Shown: positions 1-5,281 of the stretch, one piece after another | Layout of the letters: each line of letters begins with the position of its first letter | Numbering within the stretch: position 1 is the first letter of the stretch | Assembly (NCBI RefSeq): GCF_000721935.1 | Contig: NZ_KL585396.1 | Location: forward strand, 55,079-62,830 | DNA: 7,752 nt | Direction of reading: 5' to 3' | Source of the DNA: Streptomyces sp. NRRL WC-3549 | GTDB taxonomy: Bacteria > Actinomycetota > Actinomycetes > Streptomycetales > Streptomycetaceae | The notes under the pieces: model-generated | Database searches by the model: none | What the model saw: the letters and a program-made list of their open reading frames with translations, nothing else | What the model was told of the DNA's origin: nothing | Program-made: the position numbers and the translations under genes

Positions 1-1
1 C

Positions 2-91
2 CCCGCCGCAGCAGCGGCGGGCGACGCCGACGGCGCCCCTCAGAGGCGGAGCGACGCTCGGAGCACCGGCGACGGGGAGGAGCCGAAGTGA
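2..91 (+). CDS. C-terminal tail of an upstream gas vesicle gene (partial)
   Basis: The frame is open from base 2 to a TGA at 89-91 and encodes about 29 residues rich in Ala, Gly, Asp and Arg, ending GDGEEPK. The TGA overlaps the GTG start of gvpL (GTGA at 88-91), the coupling pattern also seen at the gvpL/gvpS junction, which supports this being a real reading frame. In Streptomyces gvp clusters the gene before gvpL is usually gvpJ, a GvpA-family protein that can carry a disordered tail. That identity is inferred from gene order only, because no conserved domain lies inside the window. The tail is low in complexity and could belong to another small gvp gene. Confidence 0.5.
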   Translation, partial: PAAAAAGDADGAPQRRSDARSTGDGEEPK

Positions 92-912
92 CCACGCGAG
101 CAGAGCAGGCGGCCGGTCCGGCGGTGATGTCCTACGTCTACGCCGTCGGCCGGGCGGGGTCACGGCTCGACGCCGGGCTGCCCGGACACCCGGGACTGGA
201 AGGAGGCCCCCTGCGGACCGTCGGCGCCGGAGAGCTCGTGGCCGTGGTGTCGTCGGTCCCCTCGGCCTCGTACGGAGCCGAGGGCATGCAGGAGCAGATG
301 GAGGATCTCGGGCTGCTCGAGGTGATGGCGCGGACCCATCACGCGGTCGTCGACGCTGCCTACAGCCATGCGACCGTGCTGCCCATGCGCCTGGCCACCG
401 TCTACCTCGACGACGGACGGGTGCGGGAGATGCTCGGCGCACGCGAGGCGGAGTTCACCGCCCTGCTGAGCCGGCTGGAGGGCCACGTCGAACTCGGCGT
501 CAAGGTCTACGCCGATCCCCGCGCGGCCGCGCCCGCCGGCGGACCCCCGCCCGAGGCGACGGAGGCGAGCCCCGGCCGGGCGTACCTCCGGCAGCGCCGC
601 GTGCAGCGGCAGAACCACCGGGACGCCTACCGGGCCGCGGGTACCGTGGCGGCCGAGGTGCCCGTCCGGGTGGCCGGTCTCGTCAGTGCCCAGGTCTCCC
701 ACCGGCCCCAGCAGGGCGATCTCGCCACCGGGGCCGGCGAGAACATCGCCAACGACGCCTATCTGGTGCCGGATGCCCGGATCGCGGAGTTCCGTGCGGC
801 GCTCACGGGGATCGCCGATGACGTACCGGGTGTACGCGTCGAGATCACCGGCCCGTGGGCCCCGTACTCCTTCGCCACGCCGCCCCCGGTGGCCACCGGG
901 GGAGCGCGATGA
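88..912 (+). CDS. gvpL: Gas vesicle protein GvpL (GvpL/GvpF family)
   Basis: This 274-residue protein belongs to the GvpL/GvpF family, accessory proteins needed to assemble the gas-filled protein shell and thought to act around nucleation or as minor shell-associated components. Visible hallmarks are the N-terminal beta strand YVYAVGR (16-22), VAVVSSV (51-57), the HH helix MARTHHAVVDAAY (80-92), the signature HATVLPMRL (94-102), ELGVKVY (135-141), the GRAYLRQR helix (163-170) and the C-terminal GPWAPYSF (255-262). A Pro/Ala-rich linker (about 144-163) separates the two halves. The GTG start at 88 is chosen because a strong GGGGAGGAG ribosome site (74-82) sits five bases ahead and the start overlaps the upstream stop. 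An ATG at 127 (residue 14) is possible but has no good ribosome site. The end overlaps gvpS by 4 bp. The family is certain; the letter L rather than F rests on its place just before gvpS and gvpK. Confidence 0.92.
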   Translation: MTTRAEQAAGPAVMSYVYAVGRAGSRLDAGLPGHPGLEGGPLRTVGAGELVAVVSSVPSASYGAEGMQEQMEDLGLLEVMARTHHAVVDAAYSHATVLPMRLATVYLDDGRVREMLGAREAEFTALLSRLEGHVELGVKVYADPRAAAPAGGPPPEATEASPGRAYLRQRRVQRQNHRDAYRAAGTVAAEVPVRVAGLVSAQVSHRPQQGDLATGAGENIANDAYLVPDARIAEFRAALTGIADDVPGVRVEITGPWAPYSFATPPPVATGGAR

Positions 913-1211
913 ACGGCGAACCGGGCGGGGGCGTGCCCGGTACGGGGTTCCCCGCGCCCCGGACCGGGCCCGCCGGCGCACCCGACGACCCCGTCCGATC
1001 CCCCGCCGGGCACTCCGCCGTGCCCGACGACGGCATCGCGGATCTCGCCGGCCGGCAGGTGGCGCTCATCGACCTGCTCGACCGGCTGCTGAACGGAGGG
1101 GCGGTGCTCACCGGGGACCTCGTGCTCTCCATCGCGGACGTCGATCTCGTGCACATCAACCTCAGGGCCGTGATCCGGTCCATCACGTCGGAGGAACCGG
1201 CGCCCTGGTGA
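909..1211 (+). CDS. gvpS: Gas vesicle protein GvpS (GvpA/J/M/S family)
   Basis: This 100-residue protein is a GvpA-related minor gas vesicle protein. Residues 51-92 carry the family fold: helix VALIDLLDRLLNGG (51-64), then AVLTGDLVLSIADVDLVHI (65-83) and LRAVIRSI (85-92). These match the helix-strand-strand-helix core of GvpA, whose counterparts are IDRILDKG and the WVRVSLVGIELL region. The first 40 or so residues are a Gly/Pro-rich, probably disordered extension that GvpA lacks. The ATG at 909 overlaps the gvpL stop (ATGA) and has a GGGGGAG ribosome site at 898-904, so translation is probably coupled to gvpL. A start further upstream would lie inside gvpL and looks spurious. Position between gvpL and gvpK fits GvpS of Streptomyces clusters; these small paralogues are thought to help nucleate or cap the vesicle, which is family knowledge rather than something shown here. 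Confidence 0.85.
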   Translation: MNGEPGGGVPGTGFPAPRTGPAGAPDDPVRSPAGHSAVPDDGIADLAGRQVALIDLLDRLLNGGAVLTGDLVLSIADVDLVHINLRAVIRSITSEEPAPW

Positions 1212-1277
1212 CCGTCCGGGCCGGATACCGGGCCCGCCGCCGGGCAGAAGGCGAACGGAACGAGGAGGTGGCCGCCC

Positions 1278-1673
1278 ATGGCCGAGGAATCCGTAACGCC
1301 GGCGCACGGAACCGAATTGCAGGAGGTCGCGCAGGCAGCGGCACGGGCTTTCGATCTCGTGCCCGCGGCACCGGGGGAGCAGTCGCATTCGAGCGCGACG
1401 GCAAGGCGTCTGGAGACCGATCCGGACACGGTGGAACGCGACCTCATCAAACTGGTGCTGACCATTGTCGAATTGCTGCGTCAGCTCATGGAGCGCACCG
1501 CACTGCACCGGGTGGATCAGGGCGACCTGAGAGAGGACCAGGAGGAACGCATCGGAATGACACTGATGATTCTCCAGGACCGGATGACGGAACTCTGCGA
1601 GCGTTACGACCTCACCATGGAGGACCTGAATCTCGACCTCGGTCCGCTGGGCTCTCTGCTGCCCCGGGACTGA
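1278..1673 (+). CDS. gvpK: Gas vesicle protein GvpK
   Basis: This 131-residue protein is a clear GvpK, a conserved accessory protein required for gas vesicle formation. The N-terminal 40 residues are variable. The family core starts at RRLETDPDTVERDLIKLVL (43-61), continues through the helix TIVELLRQLMERTALHRVDQ (62-81) and the acidic GDLREDQEERIGMTLMILQD (82-101), and ends with RMTELCERYDL (102-112) and the signature DLNLDLGPLGSLLP (116-129). The ATG at 1278 has a GAGGAGG site (1262-1268) nine bases ahead. The 66-bp gap after gvpS has no extra gene. A GTG that overlaps the gvpS stop (1208) is in another frame and is not the start. This gene usually lies at or near the end of actinomycete gvp operons, as here. 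Length and core look intact. Confidence 0.93.
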   Translation: MAEESVTPAHGTELQEVAQAAARAFDLVPAAPGEQSHSSATARRLETDPDTVERDLIKLVLTIVELLRQLMERTALHRVDQGDLREDQEERIGMTLMILQDRMTELCERYDLTMEDLNLDLGPLGSLLPRD

Positions 1674-1675
1674 AC

Positions 1676-1685
1676 TCACGCGTGA
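1676..1685. repeat. Perfect 10-bp palindrome after gvpK
   Basis: TCACGCGTGA lies 3 bp after the gvpK stop, in the 53-bp gap before the next gene. It is too short and lacks a loop, so it is not a terminator. It could be a small operator or chance in GC-rich DNA. No convincing promoter is visible beside it. Confidence 0.3.
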
Positions 1686-1726
1686 TACCGCTGTTTCGAA
1701 CACGATGAGAAGGCAATACGAACACC

Positions 1727-2179
1727 ATGACTGCAGAGAGCGAAGAGAACAAGAACGTGAACGGTTCCACGGCGAAGGCGGGTACACGCGCCAAGTCGGC
1801 CGCCGCCAAGGGCGGCCGGACCGCAGCGGCGGCCGGTGACCGCGCCACGTCCGACTCCGCGGTCGCGGCCTCCAAGGCCAAGTCGTCGGCCGAAGACGCC
1901 GGTGAGGCCGCGGAATCCGGTCTGCGGTCGGCCGGGCGGACGACGAAGCGGGTCGCCGCGGCCGGCTGGGAGACGGGCCGGCAGGGTGTCGCCTCCACGG
2001 TGGGCAAGGCCACCGCGACCGCCGGTACCGCGTGGAGCGTCGTCAAGCACCGCAAGGCCCTGGCGGTGGGTGCCGCCGCGGGAGTGAGCGGCCTCGTCGG
2101 AGGCGCCTTCGCCCTCGGACGCCAGACCGCCAAGGCCCACGTCGGGCCGATCACCCGCCTCACCGGCGGACGGATCTGA
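1727..2179 (+). CDS. Ala/Lys/Gly-rich hypothetical protein with one hydrophobic segment
   Basis: This 150-residue protein matches no family that I recognise. Residues 1-80 are low complexity and rich in Ala, Ser, Lys, Arg, Glu and Asp, with many helix-favouring small residues, and are likely disordered or amphipathic. Residues 81-110 (WETGRQGVASTVGKATATAG onward) lead to a basic VKHRK at 106-110. A hydrophobic stretch ALAVGAAAGVSGLVGGAFAL (111-130) follows, with Gly/Ala spaced like a glycine zipper, long enough for one membrane helix; the basic residues before it would favour a cytoplasmic N-terminus. The tail AHVGPITRLTGGRI (137-150) is basic. The ATG at 1727 has only a weak GAGAAGG site about 13 bases ahead. 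The gene lies between gvpK and a strong terminator on the same strand, so it is probably the last gene of the gvp transcript. A role in gas vesicles is inferred from position alone; an unrelated small membrane or DNA-binding protein is also possible. Confidence 0.75.
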   Translation: MTAESEENKNVNGSTAKAGTRAKSAAAKGGRTAAAAGDRATSDSAVAASKAKSSAEDAGEAAESGLRSAGRTTKRVAAAGWETGRQGVASTVGKATATAGTAWSVVKHRKALAVGAAAGVSGLVGGAFALGRQTAKAHVGPITRLTGGRI

Positions 2180-2191
2180 ACCCACCGCAGG

Positions 2192-2247
2192 GCGCCGCAA
2201 GGCCGGAGGACCGACAGATACCTGTCGGTCCTCCGGCCTTTCGGCGC
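2192..2247 (+). terminator. Strong hairpin terminator of the gvp unit
   Basis: A perfect 19-bp inverted repeat (2199-2217 with 2222-2240) encloses a 4-base loop ATAC. After one mismatch the stem continues for six more pairs (2192-2197 with 2242-2247). No long T-run follows, as is usual in Streptomyces. It starts 12 bp after the stop of the hypothetical gene and ends before the tetR promoter, so it isolates the gvp unit from the TetR/MFS unit. Confidence 0.88.
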
Positions 2248-2292
2248 TCCCGTGCGCGACGGCTCCGAGAGCGACCCCTCGGCCGGCCGAGA

Positions 2293-2309
2293 TTTGCACG
2301 CCGTGCAAA
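2293..2309. promoter_or_regulatory. Palindromic operator, probably for the adjacent TetR protein
   Basis: TTTGCACGCCGTGCAAA is a perfect 8-1-8 inverted repeat covering the -35 box. Further half-sites overlap it: TGCAA-AC-TTGCA (2304-2315) and TGCAT-AGG-ATGCA (2312-2324), the latter spanning the -10 box. A dimeric TetR protein bound here would block RNA polymerase, so autorepression of the regulator and co-transcribed pump is likely. Ownership by this TetR protein is inferred from position and symmetry. Confidence 0.7.
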
Positions 2310-2321
2310 CTTGCATAGGAT
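2294..2321 (+). promoter_or_regulatory. Promoter of the TetR gene, apparently leaderless
   Basis: A TTGCAC -35 box (2294-2299) is followed by a 16-bp spacer and a TAGGAT -10 box (2316-2321), close to the housekeeping sigma (HrdB) pattern TTGACN/TANNNT. The GTG start lies at 2330, only 8 bp past the -10 box. Transcription should therefore begin at or next to the start codon, giving a leaderless mRNA, and there is no ribosome site before the GTG. A perfect 14-bp palindrome CTCGGCCGGCCGAG (2278-2291) lies directly upstream of the -35 box. Confidence 0.72.
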
Positions 2322-2329
2322 GCACCCTC

Positions 2330-2935
2330 GTGAGTGCCGACGACCCGTCCCTGGGGCTGCGCGAACGCAAGAAGCGCGCGACGCGTGACGCCCTTGCGAC
2401 CGCCGCTCTGCGCGGTGCCGCCGAGCGGGGGATCGAGAACGTGACCGTGGAGGCGGTGACCGACGAAGTCGGTGTCTCCGTACGCACGTTCTTCAACTAC
2501 TTCTCCTGTCTGGAGGACGCGATCACCCGCCCCGACCGGGGCTGCGCCGCCCGTATGCGTCGGGCGGTGCTCGACGCGCCGGAGCGCCTGTCGGCACTCG
2601 AGGCCCTACGCGAGGCGATCGGACAGGAGTTCGCCGACATCGAGGAGGACCAGGAGCGCTGGGAGCTCCAGACGGCCGCATTGACGAAGAGCCCTTCGTT
2701 GCTGCCCGGTTTCCTCGCCGCCCAAGGGGCGGACGAGCGCGCGATGATCGCCGTCCTGGCCGAGCGGCTCGGCCAGGACCCCGCGTCCGACCTCTGTCCG
2801 AGGCTTCTCGCGCACGTGTCGATCGCCGCCGTGCGCGCGTCCGTCGAGCTCTGGGTGGCATCCGGGCGCACCCGCTCCTTCCGGAGCATCTACCGCGAGG
2901 CGTTCGCCTCGCTGGCCGCCGGCCTGAGCGGCTGA
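2330..2935 (+). CDS. TetR/AcrR-family transcriptional repressor
   Basis: This 201-residue protein is a typical TetR-family regulator. The N-terminal DNA-binding domain covers about residues 8-62: LGLRERKKRATRDALATAAL (8-27), a helix-turn-helix with NVTVEAVTDEVGVSVRTFF (37-55), and the usual NYF closure (56-58). The rest is a helical ligand-binding and dimerisation domain (about 75-200) with no recognised ligand signature; WELQTAALTKSPSL (111-124) lies in its middle. The GTG at 2330 is chosen because it puts LGLRERKKR at the usual distance from the N-terminus and sits 8 bp past the -10 box; in-frame extension upstream would run through the promoter. The gene precedes an efflux pump by 57 bp in the same direction, a common arrangement in which the repressor senses a pump substrate and releases DNA. 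Whether that ligand is the product of the nearby PTM locus cannot be told from sequence. Confidence 0.93.
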   Translation: MSADDPSLGLRERKKRATRDALATAALRGAAERGIENVTVEAVTDEVGVSVRTFFNYFSCLEDAITRPDRGCAARMRRAVLDAPERLSALEALREAIGQEFADIEEDQERWELQTAALTKSPSLLPGFLAAQGADERAMIAVLAERLGQDPASDLCPRLLAHVSIAAVRASVELWVASGRTRSFRSIYREAFASLAAGLSG

Positions 2936-2992
2936 AGTACATCCGAGCCCCTTCACCGGGGCCTGTCAGCAGAGAACGAGGAACGTTAGCCG

Positions 2993-4606
2993 ATGACCGC
3001 TGCTCCCCCACCCGAAAGCGATGCCACCGGTGCGCTCGAGGGGGCCGCACCGACCATGACCCGCAGACACATACTCCAGGCCATGTCGGGGCTCATGGCC
3101 GGCATGTTCGTGGCCATCCTGGCCTCCACCGTGGTCGCCAACGCCCTGCCCAGGATCATCGCCGACCTGCACGGCACCCAGTCGTCCTACACCTGGGTCG
3201 TCACCGCCGAACTCCTGGCGATGACGGCGACCGTCCCGATCTGGGGCAAGCTGTCCGACCTCTACGACAAGAAGCTGCTGATCCAGCTCTCCCTCGGGAT
3301 GTTCGTCGTCGGCTCGCTCGTCGCCGGGTTCTCCCACAGCGTGGCCCTGCTCATCGTGAGCCGTGTGCTCCAGGGCATCGGCGCGGGGGGCCTGACCGCC
3401 CTCGCCCAGGTCGTGATGGCGGCCATCATCCCGCCGCGTGAACTGGGCCGCTACTCCGGCATCTTCGGCGCCGTCTTCGCGGTCGGCACCGTCGCCGGAC
3501 CGCTCATCGGCGGTGTCCTCGTGGACACCTCCTGGCTGGGCTGGCGCTGGTGCTTCTTCATCGGTGTACCGTTCGCCCTGCTCGCCATCGTGCTGCTCCA
3601 GATGACGCTGAAGCTGCCCACGGTCCGCAGGGAGGTGAAGATCGACTACCTCGGTGCCGTGCTCATCATGAGCGGCGTCAGTGCGCTGCTGCTCTGGGTG
3701 ACCCTGGCGGGCAACAACTTCGCGTGGGCGTCGTGGCAGACCGCCGCGCTGGTCGGCGCCGGTGTGGTCCTGCTGGGCACCGCGGTGCTGGTCGAGTCCC
3801 GGGTCCCGGAACCGATGATCCCGCTCGACATCTTCCGCAACCGCACGGTCGCCCTGACGACCGTCGCGAGCATGCTGGTGGGCGTCGCGATGTTCGGCGG
3901 CACGGTGTTCCTCTCCCAGTACTTCCAGATCTCGCTGGGCAAGTCGCCGACCGCGGCCGGCCTGATGAGCCTGCCGATGATCCTCGGCCTGATGCTCTCC
4001 ACCACCATCGCCGGGCAGATCATCTCCGCCCGGGGCAAGTGGAAGGGCTTCCTGGTCGCGGGGGGCGTCATCATGACCGCGGGCATGGGGCTGCTGTCCA
4101 CCATCAGCGCGGACTCCTCGTTCGGACTGCTCAGCGTCTACATGGTGGTGCTCGGCGTCGGCGTCGGCATGCTGATGCAGAACCTGGTGCTGGCGGCCCA
4201 GAACGACGTGCCCGCCTCGGAACTCGGTGCGGCCACCTCGGTGCTGTCCTTCTTCCGCAGCCTCGGCGGCGCGATCGGCACGAGTGCCCTGGGCGCCGTG
4301 CTCGGCCACCGGGTGGCCGACGAACTGGAGAAGGGCTTCGGCGGTGCGGCGGCCGGCGGAGGCGGCGGCGGACACACCGTGCCCGACCTCTCAACCCTCC
4401 CGGAACCGGCCCGCCAGGTGGTCGAGCAGGCGTACGGGGTCGCGACGGCGGACATCTTCCTGGTCGGAGCGCCCTTCGCGTTCCTCGCCCTGATCGCGGT
4501 CCTGTTCATCAAGGAGAAGCCGCTCAAGACGCAGAGCGGCATGGAGCGCCTCGCGGAGGAGAACGCCGCGGCCGAGGCGAAGGCGGCGGCCGTCCCGACG
4601 CACTGA
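2993..4606 (+). CDS. DHA2-family (EmrB/QacA-like) MFS drug exporter, 14 TM helices
   Basis: This 537-residue protein is a major facilitator of the DHA2 type, a proton-driven multidrug exporter in the cytoplasmic membrane. TM1 holds motif D1 in the variant LASTVVANALPRI (43-55), where other members have LDxTxVNVALP. Motif A is GKLSDLYDKK (85-94), motif B RVLQGIGAGG (124-133), and antiporter motif C GAVFAVGTVAGPLIGG (159-174). Hydrophobic segments continue to about residue 506, fitting 14 helices. The last large loop (about 441-480) holds a glycine run (455-460), and the C-terminus is an Ala/Glu-rich cytoplasmic tail. ATG 2993 has a GAGGA site (2978-2982) ten bases ahead; ATG at residue 22 is a weaker alternative. 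A 5-bp hairpin (2947-2962) in the 57-bp gap after tetR is too weak to terminate, so co-transcription is likely. Substrate unknown. Export or self-resistance for the nearby PTM cluster is possible but unproven. Confidence 0.94.
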   Translation: MTAAPPPESDATGALEGAAPTMTRRHILQAMSGLMAGMFVAILASTVVANALPRIIADLHGTQSSYTWVVTAELLAMTATVPIWGKLSDLYDKKLLIQLSLGMFVVGSLVAGFSHSVALLIVSRVLQGIGAGGLTALAQVVMAAIIPPRELGRYSGIFGAVFAVGTVAGPLIGGVLVDTSWLGWRWCFFIGVPFALLAIVLLQMTLKLPTVRREVKIDYLGAVLIMSGVSALLLWVTLAGNNFAWASWQTAALVGAGVVLLGTAVLVESRVPEPMIPLDIFRNRTVALTTVASMLVGVAMFGGTVFLSQYFQISLGKSPTAAGLMSLPMILGLMLSTTIAGQIISARGKWKGFLVAGGVIMTAGMGLLSTISADSSFGLLSVYMVVLGVGVGMLMQNLVLAAQNDVPASELGAATSVLSFFRSLGGAIGTSALGAVLGHRVADELEKGFGGAAAGGGGGGHTVPDLSTLPEPARQVVEQAYGVATADIFLVGAPFAFLALIAVLFIKEKPLKTQSGMERLAEENAAAEAKAAAVPTH

Positions 4607-4616
4607 CTGATCCATC

Positions 4617-4641
4617 GCGGCGGACCGGGACGGTCCGCCGC
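4617..4641 (+). terminator. First terminator hairpin after the MFS gene
   Basis: A perfect 10-bp stem (4617-4626 with 4632-4641, GCGGCGGACC paired with GGTCCGCCGC) encloses the 5-base loop GGGAC. It starts 10 bp after the MFS stop. It has no T-tract, as is common for actinomycete terminators. Confidence 0.72.
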
Positions 4642-4645
4642 ACCC

Positions 4646-4679
4646 GACGGGGCTCCGGCTACACGGCCGGGGCCCCGTC
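4646..4679 (+). terminator. Second tandem terminator hairpin after the MFS gene
   Basis: A 14-bp stem with one G-T pair (4646-4659 with 4666-4679) encloses the loop TACACG. It follows the first hairpin by 4 bp. Tandem hairpins suggest that read-through from the pump genes into the biosynthetic genes is actively avoided. Confidence 0.72.
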
Positions 4680-4840
4680 CGGCATGTGCGACCGACTGGG
4701 GGCGTACACGGAGGGGCTCACGTGCTCCGGCGCACGGCCCCGGCTCGCGGTCCGCCCTGGGCGCGAAACAGTCCGCGACAGGGGTTTCCCCGGGTGCGGG
4801 CGTGCGCCGAGGGTTCTTTCGGGGAGTGGTGTGATGACCG

Positions 4841-4873
4841 TGTGAGCTTATTGCTCGTACTAATTAGCTCACA
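4841..4873. repeat. 33-bp AT-rich inverted repeat, candidate operator or leader hairpin
   Basis: TGTGAGCT (4841-4848) and AGCTCACA (4866-4873) are perfect complements. After one T-T mismatch the pairing continues for three more pairs (4850-4852 with 4862-4864), leaving a 9-base loop. The centre is AT-rich and could contain a -10 element (TACTAA). It may be a protein-binding site or a hairpin in a leader RNA. Confidence 0.5.
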
Positions 4874-4884
4874 TCGGCGATGTG
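4870..4884. promoter_or_regulatory. Perfect 7-1-7 palindrome, candidate operator
   Basis: CACATCG-G-CGATGTG is a perfect 15-bp inverted repeat with one central base, the shape of a site for a dimeric repressor. Its left arm shares bases 4870-4873 with the right arm of the 4841-4873 repeat, so as RNA the two hairpins exclude each other. A second copy of the CGATGTG half-site lies at 4952-4958. Confidence 0.5.
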
Positions 4885-4898
4885 CAGTCTTCCGCTAT

Positions 4899-4938
4899 TC
4901 CGTCCGCACCGGGAAACCCGCTTCAATGGGCGGACGGA
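4899..4938. repeat. Inverted repeat with nested small hairpin
   Basis: TCCGTCCGC (4899-4907) pairs perfectly with GCGGACGGA (4930-4938). Inside the 22-base loop, CGGG (4910-4913) can pair with CCCG (4917-4920) around AAA. The nested form suits a folded leader RNA better than a terminator. Confidence 0.45.
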
Positions 4939-5019
4939 TGTCCGGCGGATCCGATGTGTCACCCGATTTCTGGAGCCGGCCGGTGGTTAAAGCCGTGGGA
5001 ATCGGAAATGAATGAGCTG

Positions 5020-5045
5020 GGCTGATGGGGCCGGGGGCATCAGCC
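5020..5045. repeat. 8-bp inverted repeat in the leader
   Basis: GGCTGATG (5020-5027) pairs perfectly with CATCAGCC (5038-5045) around a G-rich 10-base loop. It lies about 240 bp before the likely hydroxylase start and may be part of the leader structure. Confidence 0.4.
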
Positions 5046-5281
5046 GGGCGGGACCCGCTTCGTCGGAACCGGGTGCCCGAAATCAATCGGTGCATGAGCA
5101 GCTGACGCCTTGGGGTGCCCATAGCCCTTCAGGTCTCCTCGGACTGCGCCGATGCGCTCTTCTCTCCTGGGTCACCATCTCGTGCGGGGGGTTGCTGGTG
5201 GACGAGTACGAACGGCCGGCCGACGCCGGGAATCCTTCGGTTCCCGTTTCGGGCGGCGGAGGGCGTGTGGTCGGAAATTCA

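Larger units (their letters stand above)
4680..5281 (+). other. Long non-coding region ahead of the PTM-type genes
   Basis: No convincing gene lies in these 600 bp. Frames crossing it lack ribosome sites and codon bias, or are out-of-frame extensions of neighbours. The segment 4680-4830 is ordinary GC-rich spacer with only tiny hairpins. Around 4841-4870 GC falls to about 40%, far below the rest of the window, and inverted repeats cluster at 4841-4873, 4870-4884, 4899-4938 and 5020-5045. CGATGTG occurs twice in direct orientation (4878-4884 and 4952-4958), 74 bp apart. A weak promoter candidate is TGACCG (4835-4840), 17 bp, TACTAA (4858-4863). A six-codon frame reading MNELG plus stop (5008-5025) is probably chance. 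The most likely role is promoter, operator and structured leader for the hydroxylase and PKS genes. Confidence 0.6.

Noticed and set aside
686..1708. 340-codon open frame on the + strand overlapping gvpL, gvpS and gvpK
   Set aside because: The product is almost all Arg, Gly, Pro and Ala. It covers three recognisable gas vesicle genes in other frames.
2252..2329. Upstream extension of the TetR coding region to 2252
   Set aside because: The extra residues would be encoded by the promoter and operator; GTG 2330 fits the family N-terminus and the leaderless promoter.
2966..4375. 469-codon open frame on the - strand across the MFS gene
   Set aside because: Its product is a His/Asp/Gly/Arg-rich sequence with no domain, and it mirrors the codon bias of the well-supported exporter on the + strand.
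3550..4845. 431-codon + strand frame overlapping the MFS gene and running past its terminators
   Set aside because: Arg/His-rich low-complexity product with no ribosome site, and it crosses two terminator hairpins.
4841..4884. tRNA gene or integration site in the AT-rich repeat region
   Set aside because: No cloverleaf, T-loop sequence or integrase gene is present, and there is no second copy of an attachment core.
4686..5015. 109-codon + strand frame in the spacer before the hydroxylase
   Set aside because: No ribosome site, no coding bias at third positions, and it runs through several inverted repeats.
5008..5025. Six-codon frame MNELG-stop as a leader peptide
   Set aside because: Too short to judge, with no run of regulatory codons and no clear ribosome site; probably chance.
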